A stretch of 64,000 bases of DNA. Origin: Castanea sativa (taxonomy: Eukaryota > Streptophyta > Magnoliopsida > Fagales > Fagaceae). Positions 44,317-57,074 of the stretch are shown piece after piece (the first letter of the stretch is position 1; each line of letters opens with the position of its first letter). The stretch is from positions 35,022,751-35,086,750 of the forward strand of contig NC_134020.1 in NCBI RefSeq assembly GCF_040712315.1. The letters run 5' to 3'. The notes under the pieces are model-generated. The model worked only from the letters and a program-made list of their open reading frames with translations, ran no database searches and was not told the origin of the DNA. Position numbers and translations under genes: made by a program.

Positions 44317-47300
44317 ATGGAACCAGCAATGGCGGCTTCTCCAAATAACGAACTCTCTCCAATCGAAACCCTAAACTCTCCACCGTCCACTCCTCCCCAA
44401 ATGGACGGCCACGAGTCCATCACCACCACCACCATCACCACCACCGCCACCACCACCATCACCACTCAATCTCAACTGGACAGCAATCAAGAGCCACTCT
44501 CCAATCCAGAATCATCAGCGGCAGCATTGCCGCCATTGCCGTTGCCAGTGCCAGACGAAGCCGTATCGGGCGAGAAGCGAAAGCGAGAGGAGGAGCTACC
44601 GCCGCTGTGGAAGACGAGCCTCTGCTCCTACTTCAGGCGGGACTCAGGGTCCTGCAGCCACGGCGACGCGTGTAAGTACGCGCACGGCGAGGAGGAGCTC
44701 CGTCCGCGCCCCGATAACACGTGGGACCCGACCTCTGACCGTGCGAAGAAGGCCATGAGGTCTGAGACGACGACGACGACGACGACGAAGAAGAAGAGCG
44801 AGGTTTGCGAAGCGGAAATCATGATGACTGAGGCGCTTATTGACGACAACAACAATGGTGGTGGTGGTGGTGGTTGCTTGGACCCTGAGCTTAGCAAGTG
44901 CTTGGTTCATTTGCCTAGGAAATGGAACTCCCAGAATTTGACTAGCTTTCTTGGTGAACAGGCAAGTAAGGGTTATTGGTTTTCAGGTTTTGTTACATGC
45001 TTCACTGAGTTCAATTTTGTAGCAATTGGTAATTTATCCTGTTTGGTTGCTAGAAAAATGTGGAAATGTGCAAACTGAACATGCTTTTAGTGAAGTTCAA
45101 ATTCTTTTGATAAATTCAGTGATAGACTAGTGAAATGTGCTATCCATTCAACTTCTGGATTTTGTAGTTAAAAGATAGCGAAAAATAGGAAACAAAGGGA
45201 AAATGTTACATAGGTAGTAGATTGTGAATACAAGAAGAATTGGCATGTGAGATGAGCCTATACTGGTGCTTCTCTACTGATTGGTTTAAACTTTAAATGT
45301 ATGTTTTGCAATGTTTTGCATATGTGATATATGAAAAACCAATGGCATTCGTGTGTGATGAGCTATAATCAAAGGAAACCTCTTTAAAAAAATATTTTAG
45401 CTTAATTCTGTGTTGGTCCTCCCTTCTTCAACTGCAGTCACACACTTCCTGAGCATAACTCTTTTTTGATGTAATTCTCTTGGCTTGTTTGTGTCCATTG
45501 TACATGAAGTAGTCTTTTTTTAATAAAATTGTTCTTACCTATCACAAAAAAGAAAAAGGAAAAAACAAAAAAAGAATTGGATGGAGAGCAAGATTGTGTG
45601 TTAAGGTCCCTCAATGTGTCCCTTTCTTTTGCGGTTCCGTGGCTTGGGGGAATATCCTAACATAAGAGAATCTTATTAAGCATGGCTATATGCTATTAGG
45701 GTGGTGTTTTATTTGTTGTTGTAAAATGGGGAGACAGTAGATCATCTGTTGTTACATTGTTCTGTTCTATTGCATCTGCATCGTGGAGTTTTGCATTTAG
45801 TTCTTTTGGGATTCAGTGGGCGTTATTGGAGAAGGTTATTGACCTATTGTTTGGTAAGCATTCGTCAGACATTTGGAATTTAGTCCCATTATGTTTGATA
45901 TGTGGACAACTTGGTGGGAACAAAATTGTTGTACATTTGAGGATATGGAAACCGCAGCAACCCAATTGGTAGCTTTGTTTCATGGTTTTTTATGTGATTG
46001 GTCTAGAGCACGGGGATTCACTAGTATGAGTTCCATTCCTGAATTTATACTCTATAGTAGTTGTCTCTTTGTACATAAAATTTATTCTGTTCTATTCTTT
46101 AGTCTTCTTTATGTCCTTTGTACATGGAGTAATTTTTTGCAATAAAACATATCTTACTTATTAAAAAAAGGGTTGTGTGTAAAACTTACCAATCAAAAGA
46201 AGAATTGTTGGCATGTCTGTCATATGATTTGTTTAAAAATAACATATTATTGAAGTTAATGATTTGGTTGGGAATATTTTTGCATGACATTAACATTCTT
46301 TAGGGAGGTAGAGTTAGTGAAAAGCTTTTCAATCTTATTAATTTTTTTTTTTCTCTTTAGATGTTTTGGTTAGTTGATTACAAGTCATCTATGACTCTTT
46401 CCCATCTTTAGTGTGTGATATAAGAGATACTGGAAATCTAAAAGTTCTTTTCTTTTTCCAGGGAGTTCAGTTCAAATCTGTGAAGAAAAAGAAAGGCATG
46501 ACTGTAGGTTTTGTGACTTTTGAAAACGCAGAACAATTGAAAACTGCACAGGAGGTATGCCCTGTTTATTGTGTATGTAATTAGTACATCAAACTTGCAA
46601 TAAATACGCTCACTGGCACTAATCTCATTGCAACAGGAATTGAAAGGAAAATCTATTGGCAACAAAATTTTAAAGGTTGCCGATGTCATTCCTCGCTCAT
46701 TTGATAAGAAAATTAGATCAACAATGACTCTCCCTTTAAATGGACAACAAACTGGGGAACCTTCACTGGATGGTGAGAATACAGGGGTCTCTATATCTTC
46801 AAATGGGGTTGAGGATGGTGATACAAATGATGATGAGAAACATGGTTCAACAGTTGATGGCTCTGTTGCAAGGGCAAGAAGTGTCCGCGATGTTGTGACT
46901 CCCCTTGCTCATATGCCTTATAGTGATCAGTTGGAGCACAAAAAGACCTCCCTTATGCAAAATCTCAAAAAACTTGTTAGAAACACTTTTTTCGGATCAT
47001 ATATTCTGTCTATGATCGTTTTAATGTCAATTTGATTAAACAAGAATTTCTCAGCTAACTGAACTATTACGATTTCTTGTGGCAGACTAGAAATGCACGT
47101 AAAGCTTGTCCCCATGGTGTTTCGCTTCCAGAATGGATTCTCAAATCTAGGGAAATAGGTACTCTTCTTACTGTCAATAAAAATTCCAGAGCATGATGCC
47201 ACAGAGCTATTCATTCAATATTTTTTTGAGTTGATATTTGGTGGATGGGGTTGCTTATGACATCACTGACTCTCTTAATTGCTCCATCTTTGTTTCCCTC

Positions 47301-50300
47301 ACAGAGTCACAGTCGTGTTTCTTTCATTCTATTGAAGCAAGATTCGCTGTATTTCAATATGTTTACTTATAAAAAAAAAAAAAAAAGAAGCATGATGAGT
47401 TATTATAGTGGCTCACATGTCCGTTATTGTTCCTTTCCTCTTCTTTTGAACCCTGCAGGTGGTCTTTCATGTAAACTAGAGGGCATTCTTGAATCACCAC
47501 TTGTAAATGGATATCGAAATAAGTGTGAGTTTTCGGTTGGATATTCTCTGCAGGGCAAAGCAACAGTGGGATTTATGCTCGGCAACTTTAGGTACTTTCC
47601 ATTTGCTCAGTGATTGGAGTACTACTTGGCATTTGAATAGTTTACTAAAGAAACTTCTCAGGGAGGGCGTGACAGCAGTCGAAGAACCGGTGGATTGCCC
47701 AAATGTTTCAAGAATTGCTTGCAAATATGCTTCTATCTTTCAGGACTTTTTGCAACAATCAGAATTACCAATTTGGAACAGATTTAAGAATATTGGATTT
47801 TGGCGTCAATTAACGGTATATATGCTGTTTCCAGAGCTCTACGTTCTGGAAGTTTAATCATAATTATTGTTGCTGCCATGCAGCTTTTGAGCTACTGATA
47901 GAGAATGCTTACTCTTCTGTCGATACATACCTAGAAATGTAAACATTACTGTCATTCTTTATATAAGCATTCTGTGTCATAATTCATGTTTCAAGGTTCG
48001 AGAAGGAAGGACCCCTGGGAAGGTTGTTGACGTTGAAAATTCTGATGCCAGCATTTCAGAGGTCATGCTTATTGTTCAGGTTAGTGCCTAATGAACTTGT
48101 CTAATTATACTTTAGTTTTTTTTTTTTTAATAAACCTTTTCAATTAGTGAAATTCCTATTAGCCATGCATGTCTGAAAGCTCCACAATGCTGTTAGAAAG
48201 AATGAACAGAGAAGTCACATTGGTTCATACTGGTGCAATTGGTCACTTGAATGGCAGATGAAATTTTCATTTCAAATGTGAATAAACTGGATTGAGGAGC
48301 TTACAAATGATATGAATCATGATTTTTCTTGTAAACCTCTTATTTTATAGCCATTTCTCTTTGTATCTTGGTTGTGTAGGTTTGCTCTGTGGGCCTTGAT
48401 GATGCTGTTGTAACTGGTGAATTTGAGAGGCTGGCTCAATCATTTGCTGCAGGAGCTATTGCAAATTCTCCATCTTTGCCTCTAACAGCTTTGGTTGTTC
48501 AGGTACTAGCCTCTTGCCATAAATTTTCATTATTGGAGAGGTTTATTATTTGACAGCCTTCTAGATACTTGGTGCTTTAACATTCTGGCAGGAATCTTGA
48601 AATGATTTTACCAACATGCTCTGTCTAATTGTAGCACATGGTGGTTTGTAGTGGATATCTATAATCTACCTGTCATAAATAGCCTTATGTCACAGGCCCC
48701 AAGAAAGAGGAAAAAACCAAAGTCTGGCGGAGTCGAGGCAGTGTGGTGATACTTTTTCTAGTTTATAACGCTCTCTTTAATTTCTAAATGCCTTGTGGTT
48801 GGTTTTCATACAGGATCACCAAGGAATATCAAATGCTGCACCAGCTGATGCTCCATTGCGCCAACTGCCCATTCCAAAGGCTGCTAGTGCTAAACTGGAG
48901 ACCAATGATGTTGCAGAGGCTAGAATTCATGACTCTATAAGCAATCTTCAGTTCTGTATATCTCCCACAGCTTTTTTCCAGGTTTGGATCTCAGATTCTT
49001 GTGCATCCCTTTCTCAAGAAAATAGTTTTGTTAGTGGCATTTAATATTTCCCTAACTCTATTGCAGGTTAATACTCTTGCTGCTGAGAAGCTATATTCGC
49101 TTGCTGGGGATTGGGCTGGTCTGGGTCCTGATACATTGCTATTTGATGTATGCTGTGGTACTGGAACAATAGGGCTGACTTTAGCACATCGTGTTGGTAT
49201 GGTAATAGTAACCAACCCAGTTCCTGCATTCTTTCTTCTTTTCAGACATATGATCAGGATCGTAATTGTTCAGTGCCCTAAGCAAAGCATGAGTCTCCCA
49301 TTTTGGAGAAAAGAGAATATAAGTAAAATGATAAATGTTGCATTGGCTGATTGAGTTTCATACTATAGAAAACCGGTCCATGTTAATTCCTTTCTTTTCT
49401 TTTCTCAAAAGGTTTAACTTGTTTTGGCTTTAATTTTCTACCAGGTTATTGGCATTGAAATGAATGCTTCTGCAGTTTCAGATGCTTACAGGAATGCTGA
49501 AATAAATGGCATTAAAAACTGTAAATTTGTTTGTGCAAAGGTGAGTTTGCAGTTTGCGTCTTTAACTTGGTTTCCATTTGTAAACCTAACAAAGAAATCA
49601 CAAGAAAGAAATCCATTCCCATTTATAGTTCTATTAGGGGTTGTTTGGTTTTTTGAATCTTGGATTTCCAAAACAATATTGTTGGGAATATAGGATTAAT
49701 GCATTCAATTCATTAGTTGTATTCCTGTTAGATTCTGATGAAGGTAAAATTTTAATGTTTAGTTAGATAGTAACATTCCCAATAATATTTAAAATTTTAC
49801 ACTGAATTTTTAAAATTACCCATTTGCATTATAAAGCATATGAAAACACGTTCTCTAAATTGTTCTTATTTTTTTATTAAGTAAACAAATCTTGCAATTA
49901 ATTCCTCAATTATATATAGTATTCCATAGTGAATACTCAAACATATTCACAATGCATACCCATTCAAAGTGGTAATCATGTTTTTATGAAGCATAGGAAT
50001 ATGATACTTGTGGGAATGTGACAATCCCAGAATTGTTGAAAATATCCATGTGCATTATATAGGAATATGAAAATACATTCTATAAATTTTTCTTATTTTC
50101 AAAAATAACCATGTGCATTATATAGCATATGAAAATACATTTGATAATTTTTTTTTTCTTAATTTTTTTAAAAGTAAACAAAATTCTAAATAAATACCTC
50201 ACTTTAATGTAAATTTTCAAAGTGCATACCCAACCGTATTCACAATGCATAACCATTCAAAGTGGTAATCACGTTTCCATGAAACATAGGAATATGATAC

Positions 50301-52540
50301 TTGTGGGAATGTGACAATCCCAGAATTTTTTAAAATACCCATGAGCATTATATAGCATATGAAAATACATTATAAATTTTTCTTATTTTTTTTATAAGTA
50401 AACAAAATTCTAAGTAAATACTTCACTCACTTTAATGTAAATATTCCATAGTGCATACCCAAACATATTCACAATGCATACCCGTTCAAAGTGATAATCA
50501 CGTTTCCATGAACATAGGAATATAATGCTTGTGGGAACATGACATTCCCAGGATGTGTTGTGTAATTGGAGAACTAATTGAGGTAATCTCATTAACTTCC
50601 TTGAAAGGAATAGGAATTTTCAAATTCCACAAACCAACTGGCCCCTTAGGAGTTGATTAAACAACTTTAAATTTGATTTTTAATTTGGTTAGGGTCGTTG
50701 CTTGTATTAATTGTATCACATGTTTGTTGTATGCTTTCCATTGATGAGGCAACAGGCAGAGGATGTGATGGGATCATTATTGAAAGAGTACCTAAATGTG
50801 CCTCAGAAGCCTGATGAGATTTCAAATACTTCTGAAAATAGTGACAAAGAAAACACTACTGCTGGAGAGAAAGATACCTCAATTGATGCTGTACTAGACC
50901 CTGAAGAGAGCTCAAGCCATGATCTTATAAATAACAAAAGTGCTTCTGGTTGTTCAGAAAATGAAGAGCAAGAAGCTGGAAGCCAGCTCCAGAAGAATTG
51001 CACTTCTGAAAGTGGAAATACTTCTGTGCAGCAGTTTAAAAATGTTGTTGCTATTGTTGATCCTCCACGTGTTGGACTACATCCCATCGTAAGTTACATG
51101 CTTGATATGTGCAGTTGAATCTAATCTCCTTTTTTACCAAAAAACAAAGAAATGATCGTCAACACCTCTATTCATTCTATTATTACAAATGCCTTGGTTG
51201 CTCGATAATCTAAAAAATTCTTTAAATTTTAGAGCTTCCCGCATGGCTAAAGATTAGTTTAAGGCTTCCCTGGACTCGTAAAAAAAATTAACAAATGGAT
51301 TAGTTTAAAACTTCCTCCCCTTTCCGCCAACCAAGTTGTTTCCTGAATTTTCAACTTTTATGGGATACATAGAATTTTTTATTCCTTCTTACTCTTACAC
51401 CAACCAAGTAGGATCATTGGATTTCTTAGGTCATAAATTATCAATATTTTGCTTGGCTTAATTCAAATGGAGGTTGGGTTCCAACCTAAAGGTCCAGGTT
51501 AGAAAGTAAAATATCACATGGAAGCACCTAGTGTATTGTTGAATAAATGTTTAGAGGGATCTGGAATCTACAGCACTTTTATGATTATTATGATCAAGTC
51601 AGCTTTGTCATTCACCATGCTTGAGTCATATATAATACTTTGTCTTTAGAGTTCTTTACTCATGCTCAGATACAGGCATAATACAGCATTTCTTCATTAA
51701 TTGATTCCCTTTTCCTTCAATATCTCATAATTAGAGTTATAAAGGGCCCTGCCTTGGTTCCCCTGGATTACCTGATTCATGGTTTTGGCGAGTGGGGTCA
51801 TGTATCCGTAGTTTACTTCCCAAGGGTGGGTCCAAAAGGCCCTGCCTTGGTGAGATTCCACGTCATAAAAAAATTTGAGTTGTAAAGATTTTTTTTTTTT
51901 TTTGGGGTTTTGGGGGATGGGGGTTGGTGGTGGTGTGGGTATAGCACATGCAAACGGATTCCAGAAGCTGTTTTCGGAAAACTACCATCATTAGGCTGGG
52001 ATTGGTGCCATAAGAATGGTACCATTAGGCTGCAGTAAACATGTATAAGAACTTATGAGCGGTTTTTCCTTTTTGGACGGGAGACATCTTGTAATTTTGG
52101 ACTAGATATCTTTTGCCCTCAAGCCATAATACTTAAGATTCTTACTCTTGTTTTATGGGGATGCAGGTGATAAAAGCTCTGAGAACTCATCCTCGTCTGC
52201 GGAGGCTTGTGTTAGTTCCCAACTGATTTTCTGTTTCTCATTTTTTCATATCTTATCTTCAATGTGATTCAATTTTGAACCTGTTTGGTGCAGTTACATT
52301 TCCTGTAATCCTGAAAGTTTGGTGGCAAATGCTATTGAACTTTGCACACCATCTCCTGAGAGTATTGAGAAAGGGAATAAAAACAACCGGGGATGGAGAA
52401 ATATGAGTGGTACTGGTCTAGCACGGCACAGAGCCAAGTCTATGCCCCCTTCAGAGCCTTTCCAACCTGTAAAAGCCATGGCTGTTGATCTTTTCCCACA
52501 TACTGTGCACTGTGAACTGGTGATGCTCCTAGAAAGGTAG
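44317..52540 (+). CDS. CCCH zinc-finger tRNA (uracil-5)-methyltransferase, TRM2/TRMT2 type (At2g28450-like)
   Basis: Fourteen exons join in frame to 888 residues: 44317-44961, 46462-46554, 46637-46975, 47086-47158, 47459-47591, 47662-47815, 47996-48079, 48380-48502, 48814-48981, 49067-49201, 49445-49540, 50756-51088, 52167-52210, 52294-52540. The N-terminus has a Thr-rich low-complexity part, then a CCCH finger (Cys103, Cys113, Cys119, His123: LCSYFRRDSGSCSHGDACKY) and an RRM-like stretch (GMTVGFVTFENAEQLKTAQE). The TrmA-type catalytic domain has CEFSVGYSLQG, the SAM-binding DVCCGTGTIGL (631-641), VIGIEMNASAV, DPPRVGL (783-789), nucleophile Cys811 in YISCNPES and base Glu881 in HCELVMLLER. 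The family makes 5-methyluridine at tRNA position 54. All key residues are present. Intron 1 appears to use a GC donor (CAG|GCAAGT). Intron 1 holds a LINE fragment and the intron 49541-50755 a TIR element. Confidence 0.92.
45450..46168 (+). mobile_element. LINE 3' fragments in intron 1 of the methyltransferase gene
   Basis: Two LINE 3' ends in tandem, both in sense with the gene. The first is only a 3' UTR piece (TTTGTGTCCATTGTACATGA, A-rich tail at about 45541-45575). The second, ~45580-46168, encodes a decayed zf-RVT region (SFAFSSFGIQWALLEKVIDL, KHSSDIWNLVPLCL in two frames) followed by the same UTR type (GTCCTTTGTACATGGAGTAA) and a short A tail. It has several stops and frame changes, so it is older than the LINE at 1-3800. 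The KHSSDIWNLVP motif matches the fragment at 8158-8998. Confidence 0.8.
49637..50645. mobile_element. TIR element, 1009 bp, in a methyltransferase intron, TTA target duplication
   Basis: The left end GGGGTTGTTTGGTTTTTTGA and the right end read in reverse (GGGGCCAGTTGGTTTGTGGA) form inverted repeats. TTA stands on both sides (49634-49636, 50646-50648). The interior has three tandem copies of a 230-290-bp unit (TATTCACAATGCATACC, TGTGGGAATGTGACAATCCC) at roughly 49920, 50210 and 50440. No transposase. Size, TIR and 3-bp duplication fit PIF/Harbinger non-autonomous elements. It lies between the exon coding VIGIEMNASAV and the exon coding AEDVMGSLLK, without disturbing splicing signals. Confidence 0.85.
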
Positions 52541-54119
52541 GTATGAACCAAAAGACTTGCCAAAGGCTTAGATGAGTTCTTATTACCCACAAACTTAGAT
52601 AGTAAAAGTTTTAACATTTACCAATTTTGTTATATTGTTGTATGCAAATTCGATCAACATAATTCCGCGTTTTAACTCATCAACTTATTACCAACTTGTT
52701 TGGTTTTTGTGATCATTAATAGAATTAACAGATTATAAGTCTGGTAATAAAAATGATGTGCATGCCCATTTATTTCAATGCTGTCGTGGGTATCAGGCCC
52801 TGGGCTTTGATTCTGGATTTGGTTGGATGCTATATAAGCCTGACCTGCATAAACAACTTCACCGACTTTTGGATTTACTGTAAGGTGTCCAACTGTCCGC
52901 AGTTGAGTTGGCACTTTAATAGAGATCGCCCACATTTGATCATCATTTTGACTGGGATTAAATTTATTTTTAAAAATAGAAAAAGAAATGAAACTACACA
53001 AAATGATACACGATCTTCTTTTTTTTTTGATGGGACATACACAATCTTTAGTGGACCTTGATAATGTAATTTTTTGGATTCCCCCCACCATCATTCAAGA
53101 GGACTGGGTGGATTTTGGTAGTGACGTTTGGTCACTTGATAAGATTTGCATGTCATGTGATACATACTGCCACTGCCCACTGCCACAAGCCCACAGGAGT
53201 GTTACTGCACCTTTTTTTTTTTTTTTTTGCAAAGTTCAAAATTGAAGTTTTTTTTTTTTTTTTTGAGAGGCACTTTTGAAGATACTAGTAGAATATTAGT
53301 AATATAAATTTTATCCTTAAGTTTACACACACCTGGTGGGTTTGAAGCCACGAATATTAGTGTTAATTATTTATATAGTGCTCATTAAAGTATTTAGACC
53401 AAGCAATGACAATAATTTTTATCATTTTTTGGTGGTGTGACCTGTTTCTTACCCGATATTGCAATTTGCTGCTTTGGCTGAATATCAACTAAAGCTTTAT
53501 GGGTTTCTTTCCATTTCAATGGTAGTGGAGACAGGTAATGCTAGGCCTGTCAAGCAAAATAGTACCTGGAACTGGAAAGAATGTTGTCAATCAACACCTT
53601 TCTCTATATCTAGGCCAGACTATGCTTTATTTTTCAAATATAAAAGTTGGTCTGGCTTTGATATTGAATGCTTTTGACCTGCCTACATTTATTGCACCTT
53701 TTAGGTTTGCGCTTCCTTCAATAACGAAAAAAATCCCCATGCCTACCTTAACCGCCAAGACCAAATGCATTGGTATGGACCATGTCACTCACACTTTAAG
53801 CCGTTAATAAGTTCAATCTCATCCTCTGCTTTCACTCTCTCTGAGTGTTATCCTTTGCTTTCTCTTCTTTTTAGATCCCTAGCCGACACGGGACATGCGA
53901 GCAGTTCCTATTGGATGCGTGCATTATTAAAAGACAGGAATTGTGTACTTCTTTTAAATCTCAAATTCTCAAATCATTCCTTTTATTTGAATGGTCACAA
54001 TTGTGCCACTTCAAAATGTTGAAAATGTCTGAACCGACTCTTTCCCTATCTTACCCAAAATTTATATTTCAAAAAAATTTTAAAATATATTGTTCTAAAT
54101 TAACCATTAACGGATCTCT
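52541..54119. other. 3' region of the methyltransferase gene and intergenic DNA
   Basis: Likely 3' UTR for a few hundred bases after 52540. The rest has poly-T tracts (53207-53229 and 53249-53263) and short frames (52753-53245, 53459-54022) on both strands that share no domain or splice pattern. No gene supported. Confidence 0.45.
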
Positions 54120-54318
54120 AATTGAAACTGCGTTTGAATACTATTTATTTTACTAAAAATTAAAAATTGAAAATTGAATACAACAAAAAAGTTACTGTTT
54201 ACATGTGAGTTATTGTTTATTTGCCTATTTATATTTCATAAACAGTACAAAAGGCGTTGAGCTAAAAAAAAACGCAAGACGTGGAAGTGAGAGGCGCGCA
54301 ATCCAAATGATACCTTAA
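54120..54318. repeat. Small MITE-like repeat abutting the next TIR element
   Basis: The left end TGCGTTTGAATACTATTTAT faces GCGCGCAATCCAAATGATACC in inverted orientation. The interior (TTACTGTTTACATG, AACAGTACAAAAGGCGTTGA) resembles the composition of the 9355-9592 element. Ends are approximate. Confidence 0.45.
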
Positions 54319-55062
54319 TGTGGCGTTTGGTACGGGGAATCCACATTACTCCTGGCATCTAGATTCCCAGGAATGTGATTCTTAGAAATCACATTCCTAG
54401 GAATGTAGCTATTCCTATGTTTGGTTTTATTGGGAGATTCTCAGGAATGTGAGATGATAATGTTTGGTGTATTCCTAGGAATCTTAAATGAATTATTTGT
54501 TTTTCCTATTTTGTCCTTAGATTTGAATGTGAAGTACCAAGCCCATTATAAAAAAAAAATCTTCCTTTAAATAAATAATGAAAAAATATATATAAACTAT
54601 TAATTAGTCCTTTAAAAAAATATCTTACTCTAAATAGATAGATAAAAAACATTATATAAACTATCAATTAGCAACATATTCATTAAAACTGTGATCTAAC
54701 ATTTCAAAATGACAAGAATAATACAAAAATAACTATTAGCAGAGTTATTTATCCTGTTTATGTTGTTTTGGCGGGAAAAGATAAAGACAAGAGAGAAGAT
54801 ATTGATAATTTGTTTTATAGTTTATCTTAATTGCTTAAATGATAAGGAAAAATGGTTAAAATTGTCAATTTATAAAAAATACAATTTCTTTTAAGTTTGG
54901 GAATCTGGATTCCCACCTGTTTTAAAGGGAATCCACATTCCTACTGAGAGGGGTTTAAGGATTCCTCTGGCATCTGATTCCCTAGCGTAATTTGCAACCA
55001 AACATGGGAATCTTTAAACATTTCTGAGAATCCTAAAACATTACCCCGTACCAAACGTCACC
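54319..55062. mobile_element. TIR DNA element, 744 bp, TAA target duplication
   Basis: The left end TGTGGCGTTTGGTACGGGGA and the right end read in reverse (GGTGACGTTTGGTACGGGGT) form ~20-bp inverted repeats, flanked by TAA at 54316-54318 and 55063-55065. The subterminal parts carry further inverted copies of AGGAATGTGGATTCC-like sequence. The middle is AT-rich with no transposase. Non-autonomous, PIF/Harbinger-like by duplication and TIR. Confidence 0.85.
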
Positions 55063-55258
55063 TAAAGTTATTGTTTTATTTAAAAAAAAAAATTTTTGCT
55101 GAATAATTGGTTTTATTTCTTGGTCAAACTTAAGGCTATTATGTTACCACTTCATTACACAAGTATAAAGGGTGGAGTCCAAATCTCTAAAAGGATGTTT
55201 TACACACCTATATACTTAGATAGTTAGAGTAGAATTTTGATATTGTATAAACAAAAAG

Positions 55259-55426
55259 AGAAATACTATGTCTATAATATTTTCACAATAAATCATAGGT
55301 GACAAGTTGTTGCTGATTATTATTGTTAAGGCAAAAAAGTAATCTCAGTGTTAAGTTCAAATTTGAATTAATAACAACTAAGCACATGTGATTTATTGTA
55401 TAAATATTGTGGATGTAACACTTATC
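55259..55426. repeat. ~160-bp palindromic MITE, family A copy 6
   Basis: TATAATATTTTCACAATAAA, CATAGGTGACAAGTTGTTGC against AATAACAACTAAGCACATGT and TTTATTGTATAAATATTGTG. Also carries AGTAATCTCAGTGTTAAGTT, as does copy 5 at the corresponding place. Confidence 0.75.
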
Positions 55427-55870
55427 TAAAAAAAAAAAATATTATCACTTCGTTAGTTATATTAAGAAATGAATAAAGCAATCATTTTAAAATTGTTAAG
55501 GATTAAAAGTGAAGATTTTAAATATTACTACGAAGTACGAAAAAAAAGCAAGCAATTATTTTAAATTTTTGTTAAGGATTAAAAGTGAAGATTTTAAATT
55601 TTACTGCGAAGTACTACGAACTAAAAGCAGTCACATTGAAGTTCAGGTTCGGGTTAAAGTTGCTTCTAAATTAAAGGTTAAAGACCAATAATGTAATTTG
55701 TCTAAAACAAAAAAAATTAGAGTTGGATTTATTTTTCATTTTAGGCAAAAACATGATTATTTTTATTAGAAGGGATAATAAGATTTTAAGGTTACCTCGT
55801 TCTCTGCATTTAGTCGTGCAAACACTTGAGATGAAGGATACTAATTTGTTTACATTGATAAAAAGGAAAG

Positions 55871-55904
<34 letters not shown>

Positions 55905-57074
55905 AAAAATAAAATAAAAAATCATTGAGGTTAACATTATCTTCCCGAAAATTGTTCTAATTTTGAGTATTCTATCCTTTGTCCCCTTAAATTCTCTGTT
56001 TCCCGTTGAACATGGTCCTCACAGTAGGTTTATTTGGCTAACTATTTTTAGTTGATTTTATTAAGTACTAATTTTTTTCTTCAAATTTTATATTTTTTAA
56101 TTCTGATTTTTTTTATCAAAAAAAAAATCCAAAGTCAGAATCGCATTTTTCTCTCTCTCCGACCGTACCCGGTACTGTCAAGTGTCAAGGACCAAAAGTC
56201 ACAGTTTTTATACCAGATTTTGTTAATGTGTGTACACAATATTTTATCATTTTTTTAAAAAAAATTTTGAAATTTTATGAAAAAAAATTTCTAAAAATAA
56301 ATGGGTATAATGTATTCCTTTACCCTCTTTTATTTATCCCACCGAGTTATTGATTATCTTTACAGTGACGTCAATTTTCCCTATGCACTTGGAACCCTTC
56401 TTAAATTTATAAAAAAATTGACGCATTATAAATTGTAAAACCCACCAGACTCCAGACTATACCACCTAGAATAGGGAGATAACTTTTGTTCTTTTAATTT
56501 ATCACTTATTAATTGAGAGTAATTTCTTCTAAAATCTATAAGAGGGTCCTTAAAAATGTAGAATTTAGCGAGCCAAAAAATTATCATTATTTTATTTATT
56601 TATTATCTCTCTCTCTCTCTCCACTTCTGAACCCATAACTCTCTTACTCCCTCTTGAGTTATGAAACAATCTAGTACTATATAAATTTTATATTGTTGAT
56701 TTTGTTTAGAAAAATCAACTTTTTAAGATATACATTTTTTTTTTTCATAAAGGTATTGAATTAAGAGATTTTAAAATATACTTTTTTTAATCATTGCTTA
56801 CATCAAAAGTCAATTGGTGACTTGATCCAATAATAAAAAACTATTATTAAGAGTAGATGTCATAGATTGAATTTTTTTCCTTTTTCAAATACTTTTTTTC
56901 AAAACAACTCTTATTAATTTCATCTCTAGTGAAATAATGGTATTGAATTGAGAGATTTAGTCATTAACTTTTTAAAGATGAATATAATTTGGAATGTTCT
57001 AGAATATAATAAATGATCAATAATTTGAGGCCGCTAGGTAATATATTCTTATTCGACATATTTAAATATGAGAA
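55427..57074. other. Intergenic DNA, no gene seen
   Basis: Includes a direct repeat of TAAGGATTAAAAGTGAAGAT (55497 and 55573), an (AT)n tract at 55873-55900 and a short CT run at 56606-56620. Frames are short and AT-driven. Confidence 0.45.

Noticed and set aside
44256..44910. Minus-strand frames opposite methyltransferase exon 1
   Set aside because: Antisense shadows of Thr/Gly/Ala codon repeats (VVV and RRRR runs).
48694..48738. Possible extra exon (APRKRKKPKSGG) in the methyltransferase gene
   Set aside because: It has AG and GT borders and keeps phase with one choice of donor, but the neighbouring exons already join smoothly (LTALVVQ to DHQGIS), as in the family, so it is probably intron.
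52753..54156. Cluster of short plus-strand frames after the methyltransferase gene
   Set aside because: Overlapping, unrelated to each other, no domain, no consistent splice sites.
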